From Streptomyces deccanensis (GTDB taxonomy: Bacteria > Actinomycetota > Actinomycetes > Streptomycetales > Streptomycetaceae), in contig NZ_CP092431.1 of assembly GCF_022385335.1 (NCBI RefSeq), positions 1,426,001 to 1,490,000 of the forward strand: a DNA stretch of 64,000 nucleotides. The letters run 5' to 3'. The notes under the pieces were generated by a model that had not been told where the DNA came from, did no database searches, and saw only the letters and a program-made list of their open reading frames with translations. Both the position numbers and the translations under genes were made by a program. Position 1 is the first letter of the stretch; each line of letters begins with the position of its first letter. Positions 45,550 to 53,820 of the stretch are shown here, in pieces.

Positions 45550-46440
45550 TCAGGTCCACTGAGGTACGACCGCCACTGGGCAGGAGGAGTGGTGCAGGGC
45601 CGCGTGGGCGACCCTGCCGAGCTGGAGCCCAGCGTGTCCGTGGCGCCGCCGGGCGCCGACGACGAGCAGATCGGCGGTGGCCGAGGCAGCCAGCAGCACC
45701 TGGTGGGCGGGACCTTCGACGGTGCGCCGGCGCACCGGCACGGACGGGTGGGCGGCCGCCGCGTCGGACAGGGCCGCGTCCAGAGTCCCGGCGGCCTGCT
45801 GCTCAGGATGAGGGGCTGGCTCTCCGGCAGGCAGGGCATGGGCGGTGCTCGGGTGTGTGGGGAGGCGCCAGGCCCGTACGGCCTGCAGGGTGGCGTAGCG
45901 GGCTGCCGCCTCCGCGAAGGCGAAGCGCACGGCTGCCGTGTTTCCCGGTTCCTCACCCACACCGAGCACGATGCGCTGGTAGGTCCGAGGCGTGCGTCGT
46001 TCGTCGTGGGCGCCCCGCAGCACGATCACCGGGCAGCGGGCGCGGGCGGCGACGGCCAGGCTGACCGAGCCGAGCAGCCGCTCGGCGATACCGCTGCGGC
46101 CCCGCGATCCGATGACGAGTGCGCGGGCGCGGTGGCCCTCGTCGAGGAGTGCGCTGACGGCGTCATCGGGCAGGATCGCTGTGGTGATCCTCAGGTCCGG
46201 GGCCCGTCGGTGGGCCCGGTTCGCGGCGGCCTCGACGATGTTGTCGGCCAGCACCTGTTCCGAGGATCTGCCCAACCCTTCCGCGAGGGCGGCGCCTTCG
46301 TACCGTTCCCACAGGGAGGCGTACACCAGCCGCAGCGGTACACCGTGCAGGGCGGCCTCGTCGACCGCCCAGTCCACCGCCCGCAGGCTCGGTTCAGAGC
46401 CGTCCACGCCCACGACCAGGGGCAACTCCGTGCTCCTCAT
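45550..46440 (-). CDS. Universal stress protein, USP-D
   Basis: A 296-residue tandem Usp protein that starts MRSTELPLVVGVDGSEPSLR. Domain 1 carries VIGSRGRSGIAERLLGSVS, the intact ATP loop; domain 2 carries RIVLGVGEEPGNTAAVRFAF and the degenerate VVGARRRHGHAGLQLGRVAH. It lies 49 bases downstream of USP-E in the same direction with no box between, so it is the second gene of that operon. It is the counterpart of USP-B. Confidence 0.93.
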   Translation of the reverse strand: MRSTELPLVVGVDGSEPSLRAVDWAVDEAALHGVPLRLVYASLWERYEGAALAEGLGRSSEQVLADNIVEAAANRAHRRAPDLRITTAILPDDAVSALLDEGHRARALVIGSRGRSGIAERLLGSVSLAVAARARCPVIVLRGAHDERRTPRTYQRIVLGVGEEPGNTAAVRFAFAEAAARYATLQAVRAWRLPTHPSTAHALPAGEPAPHPEQQAAGTLDAALSDAAAAHPSVPVRRRTVEGPAHQVLLAASATADLLVVGARRRHGHAGLQLGRVAHAALHHSSCPVAVVPQWT

Positions 46441-46489
46441 CTCCCTTGCTGTCCCTTCCTCTTATCCTCGTGCGGCTCTGCCGGGCGAC

Positions 46490-47395
46490 TCAGTCGTGCG
46501 GGACGACGGCGACGGGGCCAGCGACGTGATGCAGTACCGCGTGCGTGACGGGTCCGATGTGGGCGCCGAACGGAGAGCGGCGGATCCGGCGCCCGACCAC
46601 GACCAGGGACGCGTCGTCCGAGGCGGCCACCAGTTGGTCGGCGGCCTTGCCGGCCCGGGACGTTGCGACGATCTCCAGGGACGGGTGCTTCTGGCGCCAG
46701 GGACGCAGGACCTCGGTCAGCGCGGACGCCCGTTCCGCGGCGATCAGGGCGTTCAGCTCCGGGTCGTCGGGCAGCCCGTAGGCGAGATACGGCGGCAGGG
46801 TGAAGCCGTGGACGACCCGCAGCGTGGTGGCGCGGCGCATGGCCGCGTCGATCGCGAACTCGATCACCGCCTCGTGGGGGTGCCCGGTGTCGAGCCCGAG
46901 GACGACGGGCCGGTACCAGGTCGCGGCGGACGGAATGCCTGCCGGGTCCATGACGTGCTCGTCAGCGGCCGCCTCCCCGGCCCGTACGAGGACCACGGGC
47001 CGCTCGGTGCGCGCGACGACAGCCTGGCCGACCGAGCCGACTAGGAACCCGCCGATGCCGCTCAACCCACGGGAGCCCAAGACCAGCAGCTCAGCCTCCT
47101 CGGCCGCCTCGGTGAGCACCTCGCCCGGTCGCCCGGTGAGCTGTTCCGCGACGACCTCCACGCCGGGGTGGCGCAGCCGCAGCCCTTCGGTCGCCTCGCG
47201 CAGGAGCCGCTCCGGCCACTTCTGTTGCGCTTCCACGCCCACCAGGGGTGCCAGAGCCATGGGCGTCGGCGCCGGTTCCCAGACGTTCACCAGCCGCAAC
47301 GGCAACCCCCGCAACCGCGCCTCACGGGCCGCCCACTCAGCGGCGGCCCGGCTCTCGGACGAGCCGTCGAGCCCTACGGTGACGGTGGGTGACAT
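46490..47395 (-). CDS. Universal stress protein, USP-E
   Basis: A 301-residue tandem Usp protein beginning MSPTVTVGLDGSSESRAAAE, with LVLGSRGLSGIGGFLVGSVG in domain 1 and VVVGRRIRRSPFGAHIGPVT in domain 2. Length equals that of USP-C exactly and the two align along their whole length. It heads the USP-E/USP-D operon. The upstream region has a perfect palindromic box 99 bases before the ATG. Confidence 0.93.
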   Translation of the reverse strand: MSPTVTVGLDGSSESRAAAEWAAREARLRGLPLRLVNVWEPAPTPMALAPLVGVEAQQKWPERLLREATEGLRLRHPGVEVVAEQLTGRPGEVLTEAAEEAELLVLGSRGLSGIGGFLVGSVGQAVVARTERPVVLVRAGEAAADEHVMDPAGIPSAATWYRPVVLGLDTGHPHEAVIEFAIDAAMRRATTLRVVHGFTLPPYLAYGLPDDPELNALIAAERASALTEVLRPWRQKHPSLEIVATSRAGKAADQLVAASDDASLVVVGRRIRRSPFGAHIGPVTHAVLHHVAGPVAVVPHD

Positions 47396-48131
47396 GGGAC
47401 GTACCTCCTGAGGCAGGTCGGGCGCACGGAGCAACTGGCTACACCCTCCCAGTCAGGGATGGTGTGTTGGAGGGCCTCAGGCCCCCTGGCATGGGGCCGA
47501 TCGGCCCCATGCGCGGGCCCCAGAGCGTGTGCGGATGTGCCATGGCGGCCCGGGGACTGCGGGGGCCTCGTGGGTTCCCGCAACCTGTCTGCGCTGTCAG
47601 CGAGTCGGCCGTTGTTTCGCTGTGCGCCGTCGCGGCGGCGGTCGGCGATCCGGGCGGTTGCGCGGTCACCGGCCACGAGGCCCGCCTTCACCCGCGCGTC
47701 GCCGGTACGGGTGGTTCCGTCGAACGCGTCCACCGCGACTGGGCGCATACCGTTTCGCCGCCGGTGTACGCGCGCACGGCTGATGCGTCCGCTGTGAGCA
47801 CCGCGAGGGCCACACCGGCAGCGGTCCCGAGGAGGCAGGGCCGGGGACTGATCTGCTGACGCTGCGCCGACCCCTGCCGCGCCCCTCTGCATCCGGATGC
47901 ACCGACCGGCACAGCAGTCACACAACGTCACAGCGCGCTGGTTCTGGTACCGCTTCGTACCCGGCCGCCGGTACGGACGCTGATCCGCGGCATCATCCCA
48001 CCGACCACCCCGCCCTGGTGCGGCTCGCCGAGTGCGGCCGACTGGAGCGGCCCACCGGTCGTCGCGCGCGGGATGCGGATCGGCGAGGGTGGAGTAAACA
48101 GGTCTCCAGGCCGAAACCGCAGGAGGTGGAC
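47396..48131. other. Intergenic region upstream of USP-E
   Basis: The region holds the palindromic box at 47490-47511 and a nearby GGGCCTCAGGCCC palindrome (47472-47484). I see no gene; a leftward frame near 47690-47920 contains a short hydrophobic stretch but no credible start. Confidence 0.5.
47490..47511. promoter_or_regulatory. Perfect 22-bp palindromic DevR-like box
   Basis: The whole 22 bases equal their own reverse complement; the core is GGGCCGATCGGCCC (47494-47507), flanked by CATG on both sides. It lies 99 bases upstream of USP-E and is the most symmetrical box in the island. Confidence 0.75.
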
Positions 48132-48374
48132 ATGTCGGTGCGTGTCATCGTGAAGCTTGCTCAGGACACGGATTGGTCAGCTGTCGCCGAGGGCTTGGAA
48201 GCGGCGGGAGCGGAACGGGTACAGGCTCCTCGTGAGTCGCTGCCCGACCGGGCCGTGGCGCTCTTTCCGGACGGGGTCGACGTTTCCGCGGCGGTGGACG
48301 CTGCTCGTGGCACCGAGGGTGTGATGGACGCCGAACCCGATGTCATGCGCTACCCCAGCGGCCCGGGTACGTGA
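48132..48374 (+). CDS. Free-standing subtilase-propeptide-like protein
   Basis: An 80-residue protein: MSVRVIVKLAQDTDW, then AVAEGLEAAGAERVQAP, VALFPDGVDVSAAVDAARG and VMDAEPDVMRYP. The pattern of a strand, a helix and the closing AEPD-type strand resembles the inhibitor I9/propeptide fold of S8 proteases, which ends in the same way in the neighbouring peptidase (GEVAVAEPNRW). There is no signal peptide. AGGAGGTGG is a perfect ribosome binding site. It converges on the S8 peptidase gene, 156 bases away. An inhibitor or folding helper is inference. Confidence 0.75.
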   Translation: MSVRVIVKLAQDTDWSAVAEGLEAAGAERVQAPRESLPDRAVALFPDGVDVSAAVDAARGTEGVMDAEPDVMRYPSGPGT

Positions 48375-48530
48375 AGGCCCGCGAGCCTCGGCAGAGCGCT
48401 CTGATGGCCGGGCAGACCCGCTGCCGACTCCGGGGTCATGTGCACCGGCCGACGGCTGCCCGCCGAGCGAGGGGGGTGGGTCGCTCGGCGAGCAGCGCGA
48501 GAGGTTGCGCAGATCGGACCACGACGGTCG

Positions 48531-49925
48531 TCAGACGAGGGCGGCGAGTGCCGCGTCCGCGTCGACCAGGCCGAAACCGAATTGATTGTTGGGCACCGGG
48601 TCGGTGGGGAGCCGCCGCAGCGGCCTTGCCGTGGTGTGGAGGATGGTGCGGACGTCGTCGGCGCTCAGGAAGGGATCGCGGGACAGCATCAGCGCCGCGA
48701 CTCCGGCCACATGCGGGCAGGCCATGGATGTGCCGTCCGATGCGGAGAACGTGTCGTCCAGGAACGTACTGAGGATGTTCACCCCGGGCGCCGACACATC
48801 GATGTGCGGACCGGTGTTCGAGAAGGGCGCCTTGCGGTCCAGCAGGTCGGTGGCGCCCACGGCGATGACGTCGTCGAAGGCTGCCGGGAAGGTGACCACC
48901 GGCCCGAAGTTGTTGCCCATCGCGGCCACGACGACCACGTCACGGCTGATGGCATGGGCGATCGCGTCGCGCTCGACTTCTGTGGCCACACGGCCGCCGA
49001 GGCTGAGATTGAGGACCCGGGCACCATGGTCGACCGCCCACCGGATACCCGCCGCGATGTCTGCCGCGCTGCCGACGCCGCTGATGACGCCGTCGGCAAG
49101 TCGGCGGATGCGGGCGAGCACTCGCACGGGCATCAGACGGCACTCCCACGTCACACCGCTCACACCCTCGCGGTTGTCGGAGCGACAAGAGATGGTCCCG
49201 GCGACATGCGTACCGTGCCCCACCTCGTCCTGCGGAAGGTCATCCACACCCAGGAAGTCGCCCTCGAACACCCAGCCCTCTCGGGCCACCGGGTCCGGTC
49301 CAAGATCGACGAAGTCCTTTCCCTGCCGCAGGAGCGGCGCGAGTTCGGGATGGTCGAGGTCCACTCCGGTGTCGATGACGGCGACCGTGATCGCGTCACT
49401 GCCTCTGCTCCGCTCCCACGCCCGCGGGCAGTTGATCTTCTTCAGCCCCCACTGCTGCGCGAAGAGGGGGTCGTTGGGAATCACGGCGGCCTGCTCACGC
49501 CAGCGGTTGGGCTCGGCAACCGCGACCTCTCCCAGACCACTCAGCCGCTGAACCGCCTGCGAGACGCTCTGGGCCGGGTCGAAGCGGACACGGTAGGAGG
49601 CACTCAGGTCGGTCTGCTGCGCGACACTCGTGATCCCTGCGCGGGTGGGAAGCGGCGGGGGATGCAGCCGGGTCACGGACCGGACCCCGATGTCGCGGAA
49701 CGCCTGGTCGAGCGGATCGACGCCGAGTCGGGTGACTGCGGCGAGCGACCCCCGCGCGCGACCGGTCGGCACGGGGGCCGAGACCTGTTCCGCGGCGTCC
49801 AGTGTCATCTTGACGAGCACTTCGCCGGGAACCTGAGGGTCTTGGTCCGGGGCGAAGATGCTGGTCCGCTCGGCCGGATCCTCTGCATCCGTGTACGCGT
49901 ACTGGCCGTTACCGTCCTGTGGCAT
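48531..49925 (-). CDS. S8 family serine peptidase (subtilase)
   Basis: A 464-residue subtilisin-like protease. The catalytic triad is seen as Asp in VAVIDTGVDLDHPEL, His in GHGTHVAGT and Ser in DGTSMACPHVAG; the oxyanion Asn is in AAMGNNFGPV. The first 150 residues form a propeptide with a VRFDPAQSVSQAVQRLS and AEPNRW region. No Sec or Tat signal is visible at MPQDGNGQYAYTDAED, so an intracellular role or non-classical export is suggested. GAGGGAG precedes the ATG at 49925. Confidence 0.92.
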   Translation of the reverse strand: MPQDGNGQYAYTDAEDPAERTSIFAPDQDPQVPGEVLVKMTLDAAEQVSAPVPTGRARGSLAAVTRLGVDPLDQAFRDIGVRSVTRLHPPPLPTRAGITSVAQQTDLSASYRVRFDPAQSVSQAVQRLSGLGEVAVAEPNRWREQAAVIPNDPLFAQQWGLKKINCPRAWERSRGSDAITVAVIDTGVDLDHPELAPLLRQGKDFVDLGPDPVAREGWVFEGDFLGVDDLPQDEVGHGTHVAGTISCRSDNREGVSGVTWECRLMPVRVLARIRRLADGVISGVGSAADIAAGIRWAVDHGARVLNLSLGGRVATEVERDAIAHAISRDVVVVAAMGNNFGPVVTFPAAFDDVIAVGATDLLDRKAPFSNTGPHIDVSAPGVNILSTFLDDTFSASDGTSMACPHVAGVAALMLSRDPFLSADDVRTILHTTARPLRRLPTDPVPNNQFGFGLVDADAALAALV

Positions 49926-50417
49926 GGTTTCTCCCTCAACGATCGAACAGAGCGAGAACGAGGAAAATCTCCCCCCCATAGCCACTATCACCCGATTAGC
50001 CCCACTGTGCACTCCAATCCCAGGCCGAGCCGGCCATGGGGCGCTGGAGCCGGATTCGCTGCCGGGTCACTCTGGCGATCTCGTCCGGCCGAGCGGCTGC
50101 GTCTGGCCCGGGACGGGGCGGTCCGGCTGCACCGCGAGTTCCTGGAAGAGACCACTGTGCCCCAGGACTTGGGCGTCAGCATCGCCTGGCACGAGGTGCC
50201 CCACCAGCTCCGTGGCTGGGCCGACCGGGACCCGGCCGACCCCGCCCACCAGGTCGCCCACAAGCAACTGCTGCAGCCCGAGGGCGACGGCCGTCCGACA
50301 CCGTCCAGGCCCCCGACGCCGTCTTCCTCCCCCAGGGCCTCTGACCTCTCGCCGACGCCCGGACCGCGGGTCGCCGATCGCGGCCCGTTGTCAGTGGTGG
50401 GTGACAGCATCCAAGAC
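49926..50417. other. Gap with a possible gene remnant
   Basis: The first 100 bases are the promoter side of the peptidase. About 50085-50290 on the top strand encodes protein-like text (LHREFLEETTVPQDLGVSIA, AWHEVPHQLRGWADRDPA) in the same frame as the SUKH gene, without a start or recognised family. It may be a remnant of another gene. Confidence 0.4.
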
Positions 50418-52373
50418 ATGACCGAGACCGACACCGTGGCATTCGACTGGCAGTCCTTCCTGCGCGCGTGGAGCGAGGAGTGGGCGGACTCCCTGCCGGA
50501 CGACGAGGCACGGGACGAGGACGACGAGACCGCCCGGCGGGCGCGGTGGCTGGGGTTCCCGCCCGCCTCCGAGGAGCGGATCACGGCCATGGAGGAGCGC
50601 CTCGGCCGACGGATGCCCCCGTCGTACCGGGAGTTCCTCGCGGTGAGCGACGGATGGCGGCACGCGGGTGGCTTCGTGTGGCTGCTGGCGGGCACCGGGC
50701 ACGCGCGCTGGCACGACAACGCGTCGGGACTCGCCGACCTCTTCGAGGAGTACCTGGACGAGGACGCCGGGCCCGAGGAACGGCAGGAGGCCGACCTCTG
50801 GCGGCGGGGGCTGCAACTCGACGTCGAGTCCGACGTCACCCACGTCCTGCTGGATCCCGAGGACGTCGACGAGAACGGCGAGTGGGCCGTGTACACGTGG
50901 TCGAGCTGGCGGGCCGCGCCACCCGAGCGGCACGCCGACTTCGCCGCGTTCATGCGGGAGATGTACCGGGAGTTCCACAGCCTCAGGGCCGGTGGGGGCG
51001 ACGGGGAGCCGGAGTTCGTCAACGACACGACACGCCGCTTGGACGCCCAGGTGGACCAGGCCCGGACGGATGCGCTGCGCGGCGACTGGGAGCGGGCCGC
51101 GCAGGCACTGGACGAGGCCAAGGAGTACGGCAGACCACGGGCCGCCGGGCTGCGGGACCAGCTGCGGCGCCTGCTCGGGCAGAGCTCGGGGGTGGACTTC
51201 GAGGGCTTGGTGACGGATCCGAGGTACGCGTCCGAGCTGTTGCCGCCGCTGGTCGCAGAGCACGCGTCGCACTCGTACCGGGACGACTCCACGCTGACCT
51301 ACCATCTGCGCGGCGCCGACGACGACCTGCTGGCGCTGGCCCACGCGACGCTGGAGCAGGTGCGCGGCGGCACCTATCGGTACACGGCGACCGGACCGTT
51401 CGGGGAAGCGGTCGAGCGGGCGCGGGAGTTGGCGCGGTGGGGGGACACCGACGGGGCGTGGCAGGTGCTGAGGGACGCCGTGCCCCTGTGGGAGCCGTTG
51501 GGACCGGACCATCTGGCGCCCCTGGGATGGGTGGCCGACCCCCTGCTCGGGCCGCTCGCGACCCCGGAGCGTGGCCGCGAGCTGCTCTCCACGCCGAGGG
51601 GCGGACGGGTGGGTGAGGCACCGACGCCGACGACTCCGCTCGACCCCGGGGGCCTGGCGTGGCTCGCGGAGCCGGACCCGGGCAACAACCGCAGAACCTT
51701 CCGATTCGTCCTGGTGGAAGGGGTGGATCCGGAGGACCTGCCCCGACGTCTCACGGACACCGACGGCGACGGCGACAGCGACAGCGACAGCGACAGCGAG
51801 AAGGACGGAGCCGGAGGCGGCGCCGAGCTGAGCGAACCCCTCACCTTCTGGGAGGCACGCCGCAGGTGGCTGGCCGGGCGGAGGGAGTTCTCGTCCTACG
51901 ACGACAGGGCTGTCGTGTCGGTGGGGCGGGCCGGCCCCGGCTGGAGCTTCGCCTTCGACGGCGAGCCCGCCCCGTTCGGCGGGCAGCGGTTCGTCTCCCC
52001 GGCCCCGCGTGCCAGTGCGGGCACCCGCGCGGTGGTGGTGTGGAGCGGCCTCCGGAGGGGGCACGAGGAGGCGTACTTCCATCTCTCGGTGGCGCGGGAC
52101 GGCGCCGAGCAGTACGCGTTCACCTACGCCGACGGAGAGGTGAGGCAGAGCGGGGAGATACCGCCGGCGCTGGATCCGAGCCGCTTCTTCTCCGGTGGGC
52201 CGAGGGGCGGCGCCGAGACGGAACGCGCGCTGCTGGAAGCGGTGGCCGCGGAGTTCGGCGTCCACCTGCCTCGGCACGCCATCACGCGCGGGCGGCTGCA
52301 CACGTTCACCACCGGCTCCTGGACTCGGCCGCCCGCAGAGGGGGAGACGTACATGGTGATCCGGATGGGCTGA
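50418..52373 (+). CDS. Large SMI1/KNR4 (SUKH) family protein
   Basis: A 651-residue protein. The N-terminal 175 residues are a SUKH domain: RARWLGFPPASEERITAMEE, RRMPPSYREFLAVSDGW, FVWLLAGTGHARWHD and YTWSSW. The rest has no family I can name; it includes an acidic helical part (about 200-330) and an Asp/Ser repeat (GDGDSDSDSDSEKDG near 455). A C-terminal globular part has SFAFDGEPAPFG, EEAYFHLSVARDG and TRPPAEGETYMVIRMG. SUKH proteins often neutralise toxins or act as adaptors. The ATG at 50418 (MTETDTVAF) is the likely start, though the frame is open far upstream. Confidence 0.82.
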   Translation: MTETDTVAFDWQSFLRAWSEEWADSLPDDEARDEDDETARRARWLGFPPASEERITAMEERLGRRMPPSYREFLAVSDGWRHAGGFVWLLAGTGHARWHDNASGLADLFEEYLDEDAGPEERQEADLWRRGLQLDVESDVTHVLLDPEDVDENGEWAVYTWSSWRAAPPERHADFAAFMREMYREFHSLRAGGGDGEPEFVNDTTRRLDAQVDQARTDALRGDWERAAQALDEAKEYGRPRAAGLRDQLRRLLGQSSGVDFEGLVTDPRYASELLPPLVAEHASHSYRDDSTLTYHLRGADDDLLALAHATLEQVRGGTYRYTATGPFGEAVERARELARWGDTDGAWQVLRDAVPLWEPLGPDHLAPLGWVADPLLGPLATPERGRELLSTPRGGRVGEAPTPTTPLDPGGLAWLAEPDPGNNRRTFRFVLVEGVDPEDLPRRLTDTDGDGDSDSDSDSEKDGAGGGAELSEPLTFWEARRRWLAGRREFSSYDDRAVVSVGRAGPGWSFAFDGEPAPFGGQRFVSPAPRASAGTRAVVVWSGLRRGHEEAYFHLSVARDGAEQYAFTYADGEVRQSGEIPPALDPSRFFSGGPRGGAETERALLEAVAAEFGVHLPRHAITRGRLHTFTTGSWTRPPAEGETYMVIRMG

Positions 52374-52452
52374 CCCGACGGGCCGCTCGCCCGCCCCGGG
52401 CCGCGCCCGGCAGTGGTCGCCCCGCTCGGGGCGCGGGGCGACCACTGCCCGC

Positions 52453-53820
52453 TCAGCCGGTCACCGGCTGCAGTTTGGCGCGGAAGTGCCGCAGGATCGG
52501 GGACTGTTCCACGATGCGGTAGCCGTGGACGGACTCCGCCTCCTTCGCGATGCGTTCCAGGGTCCTGCCGACATGGTCGTAGTGGCTGCGGGTGTAGACC
52601 CGGCGCGGGAGCGCCAGCCGGACCAGTTCGTACGGCGCGCTCTTGATGGGGTTGCCGTCCTCGTCCTCCTCACCGAGGTAGAGGGAACCGAGCTCGGCCG
52701 AGCGGATGCCGCCTTCGAGGTAGAGGCGGCAGGCGAGGGCGTGGCCCGGGTAGTGGTGGGGCGGTATGTGCGGGAGCAGGCGGCCCGCGTTGAGGTAGAG
52801 GGCGTGCAGGCCCGGGGGTTCGAGCAGGTCGACGCCCGCCGCGCGGACGCGGTCGGCGAGGTGGGAGGCGACGTCGGCGCGCTCGGCGAGGTAGGCGGGC
52901 TCGGTCACCTCCAGCAGGCCGGTGGCCATCATGTCGAGGTCGCGGCCGGCGAGACCGCCGTAGGTGGCGAAGCCCTCGGTGGCGATGAGGAGGCGTTCGC
53001 ACTTCTCGGCGAGTTCGGGGTCGTTGAGTCCGATGAATCCGCCGATGTGGACGATGCCGTCCTTCTTGGCGCTCATCACACAGCCGTCGGCGAGACGGAA
53101 CGCTTCTTCGGCGACCTGGCGCGGGGTGCGATCCCGGTAGGCCGCCTCGTGACGGGTCACCAGCCAGGCGTTCTCGGCGAACCTGGCGGCGTCCAGGATC
53201 ATCGGGACGCCGTGTCGGCGGCAGATCTCGGCGGTCTGTTTCAGGTTCTCCATGGAGACCGGCTGGCCCCCGCCGCCGTTGTTGGTGAGCGTCATGATCA
53301 CCACACGGACCCGGGAGCCGTCCGGTCCCTCCAGGGTCTGCCGGAGTCTGTCCAGGTCGATGTTGCCCTTGAAGGGCACTTCGCTGTCCAGGTCACGGGC
53401 CTCCACGCACGGAATGTCATGCGCCTGACATCCCGAAAGCTCGACGTTGGCCCGGGTCGTGTCGAAGTGGGTGTTGGCGAGGACGATGCCGCCCGGCTCC
53501 AGGAGCGTGTTGAACAAGATGCGTTCGGCGGCGCGCCCTTGATGGGCGGGCAGGATGTGCCGGTAGCCGGTCAGTTCCGTCACGGTCTCGTGGAAGCGGT
53601 AGAAGGAGCGCGAGCCCGCGTACGACTCGTCGCCCTCCATGCCAGCGGCGAGTTGCGCGGCCGAGATGGCGCCGGTGCCCGAGTCGCTGAGCAGGTCGAT
53701 GGTCACCTCCTCGGCGCGCAGGTCGAAGAGGTTGTAGTGCACCCGTTCCAGCGCCGCCTCGCGCTGTTCCCGAGTGGTGAGCGCGATGGGCTCGACGACC
53801 TTGATGCGGTAGGGCTCCAT
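52453..53820 (-). CDS. tnaA: Tryptophanase (C-terminal part of a fused frame)
   Basis: A PLP-dependent tryptophanase of about 455 residues that converts tryptophan into indole, pyruvate and ammonia. It shows EPYRIKVVEPIALTTREQRE, LLSDSGTGAISAAQLAAGMEG, LTNNGGGGQPVSMEN and the PLP lysine region VMSAKKDGIVHIGG. All family blocks to the C-terminal IVEQSPILRHFRA are intact. It can be read from its own ATG at 53820, with AGGAG eleven bases upstream, or as the end of the longer frame that starts with the prenyltransferase at 54993: there is no stop codon between them. The indole it makes is the natural substrate of that prenyltransferase. Confidence 0.93.
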   Translation of the reverse strand: MEPYRIKVVEPIALTTREQREAALERVHYNLFDLRAEEVTIDLLSDSGTGAISAAQLAAGMEGDESYAGSRSFYRFHETVTELTGYRHILPAHQGRAAERILFNTLLEPGGIVLANTHFDTTRANVELSGCQAHDIPCVEARDLDSEVPFKGNIDLDRLRQTLEGPDGSRVRVVIMTLTNNGGGGQPVSMENLKQTAEICRRHGVPMILDAARFAENAWLVTRHEAAYRDRTPRQVAEEAFRLADGCVMSAKKDGIVHIGGFIGLNDPELAEKCERLLIATEGFATYGGLAGRDLDMMATGLLEVTEPAYLAERADVASHLADRVRAAGVDLLEPPGLHALYLNAGRLLPHIPPHHYPGHALACRLYLEGGIRSAELGSLYLGEEDEDGNPIKSAPYELVRLALPRRVYTRSHYDHVGRTLERIAKEAESVHGYRIVEQSPILRHFRAKLQPVTG

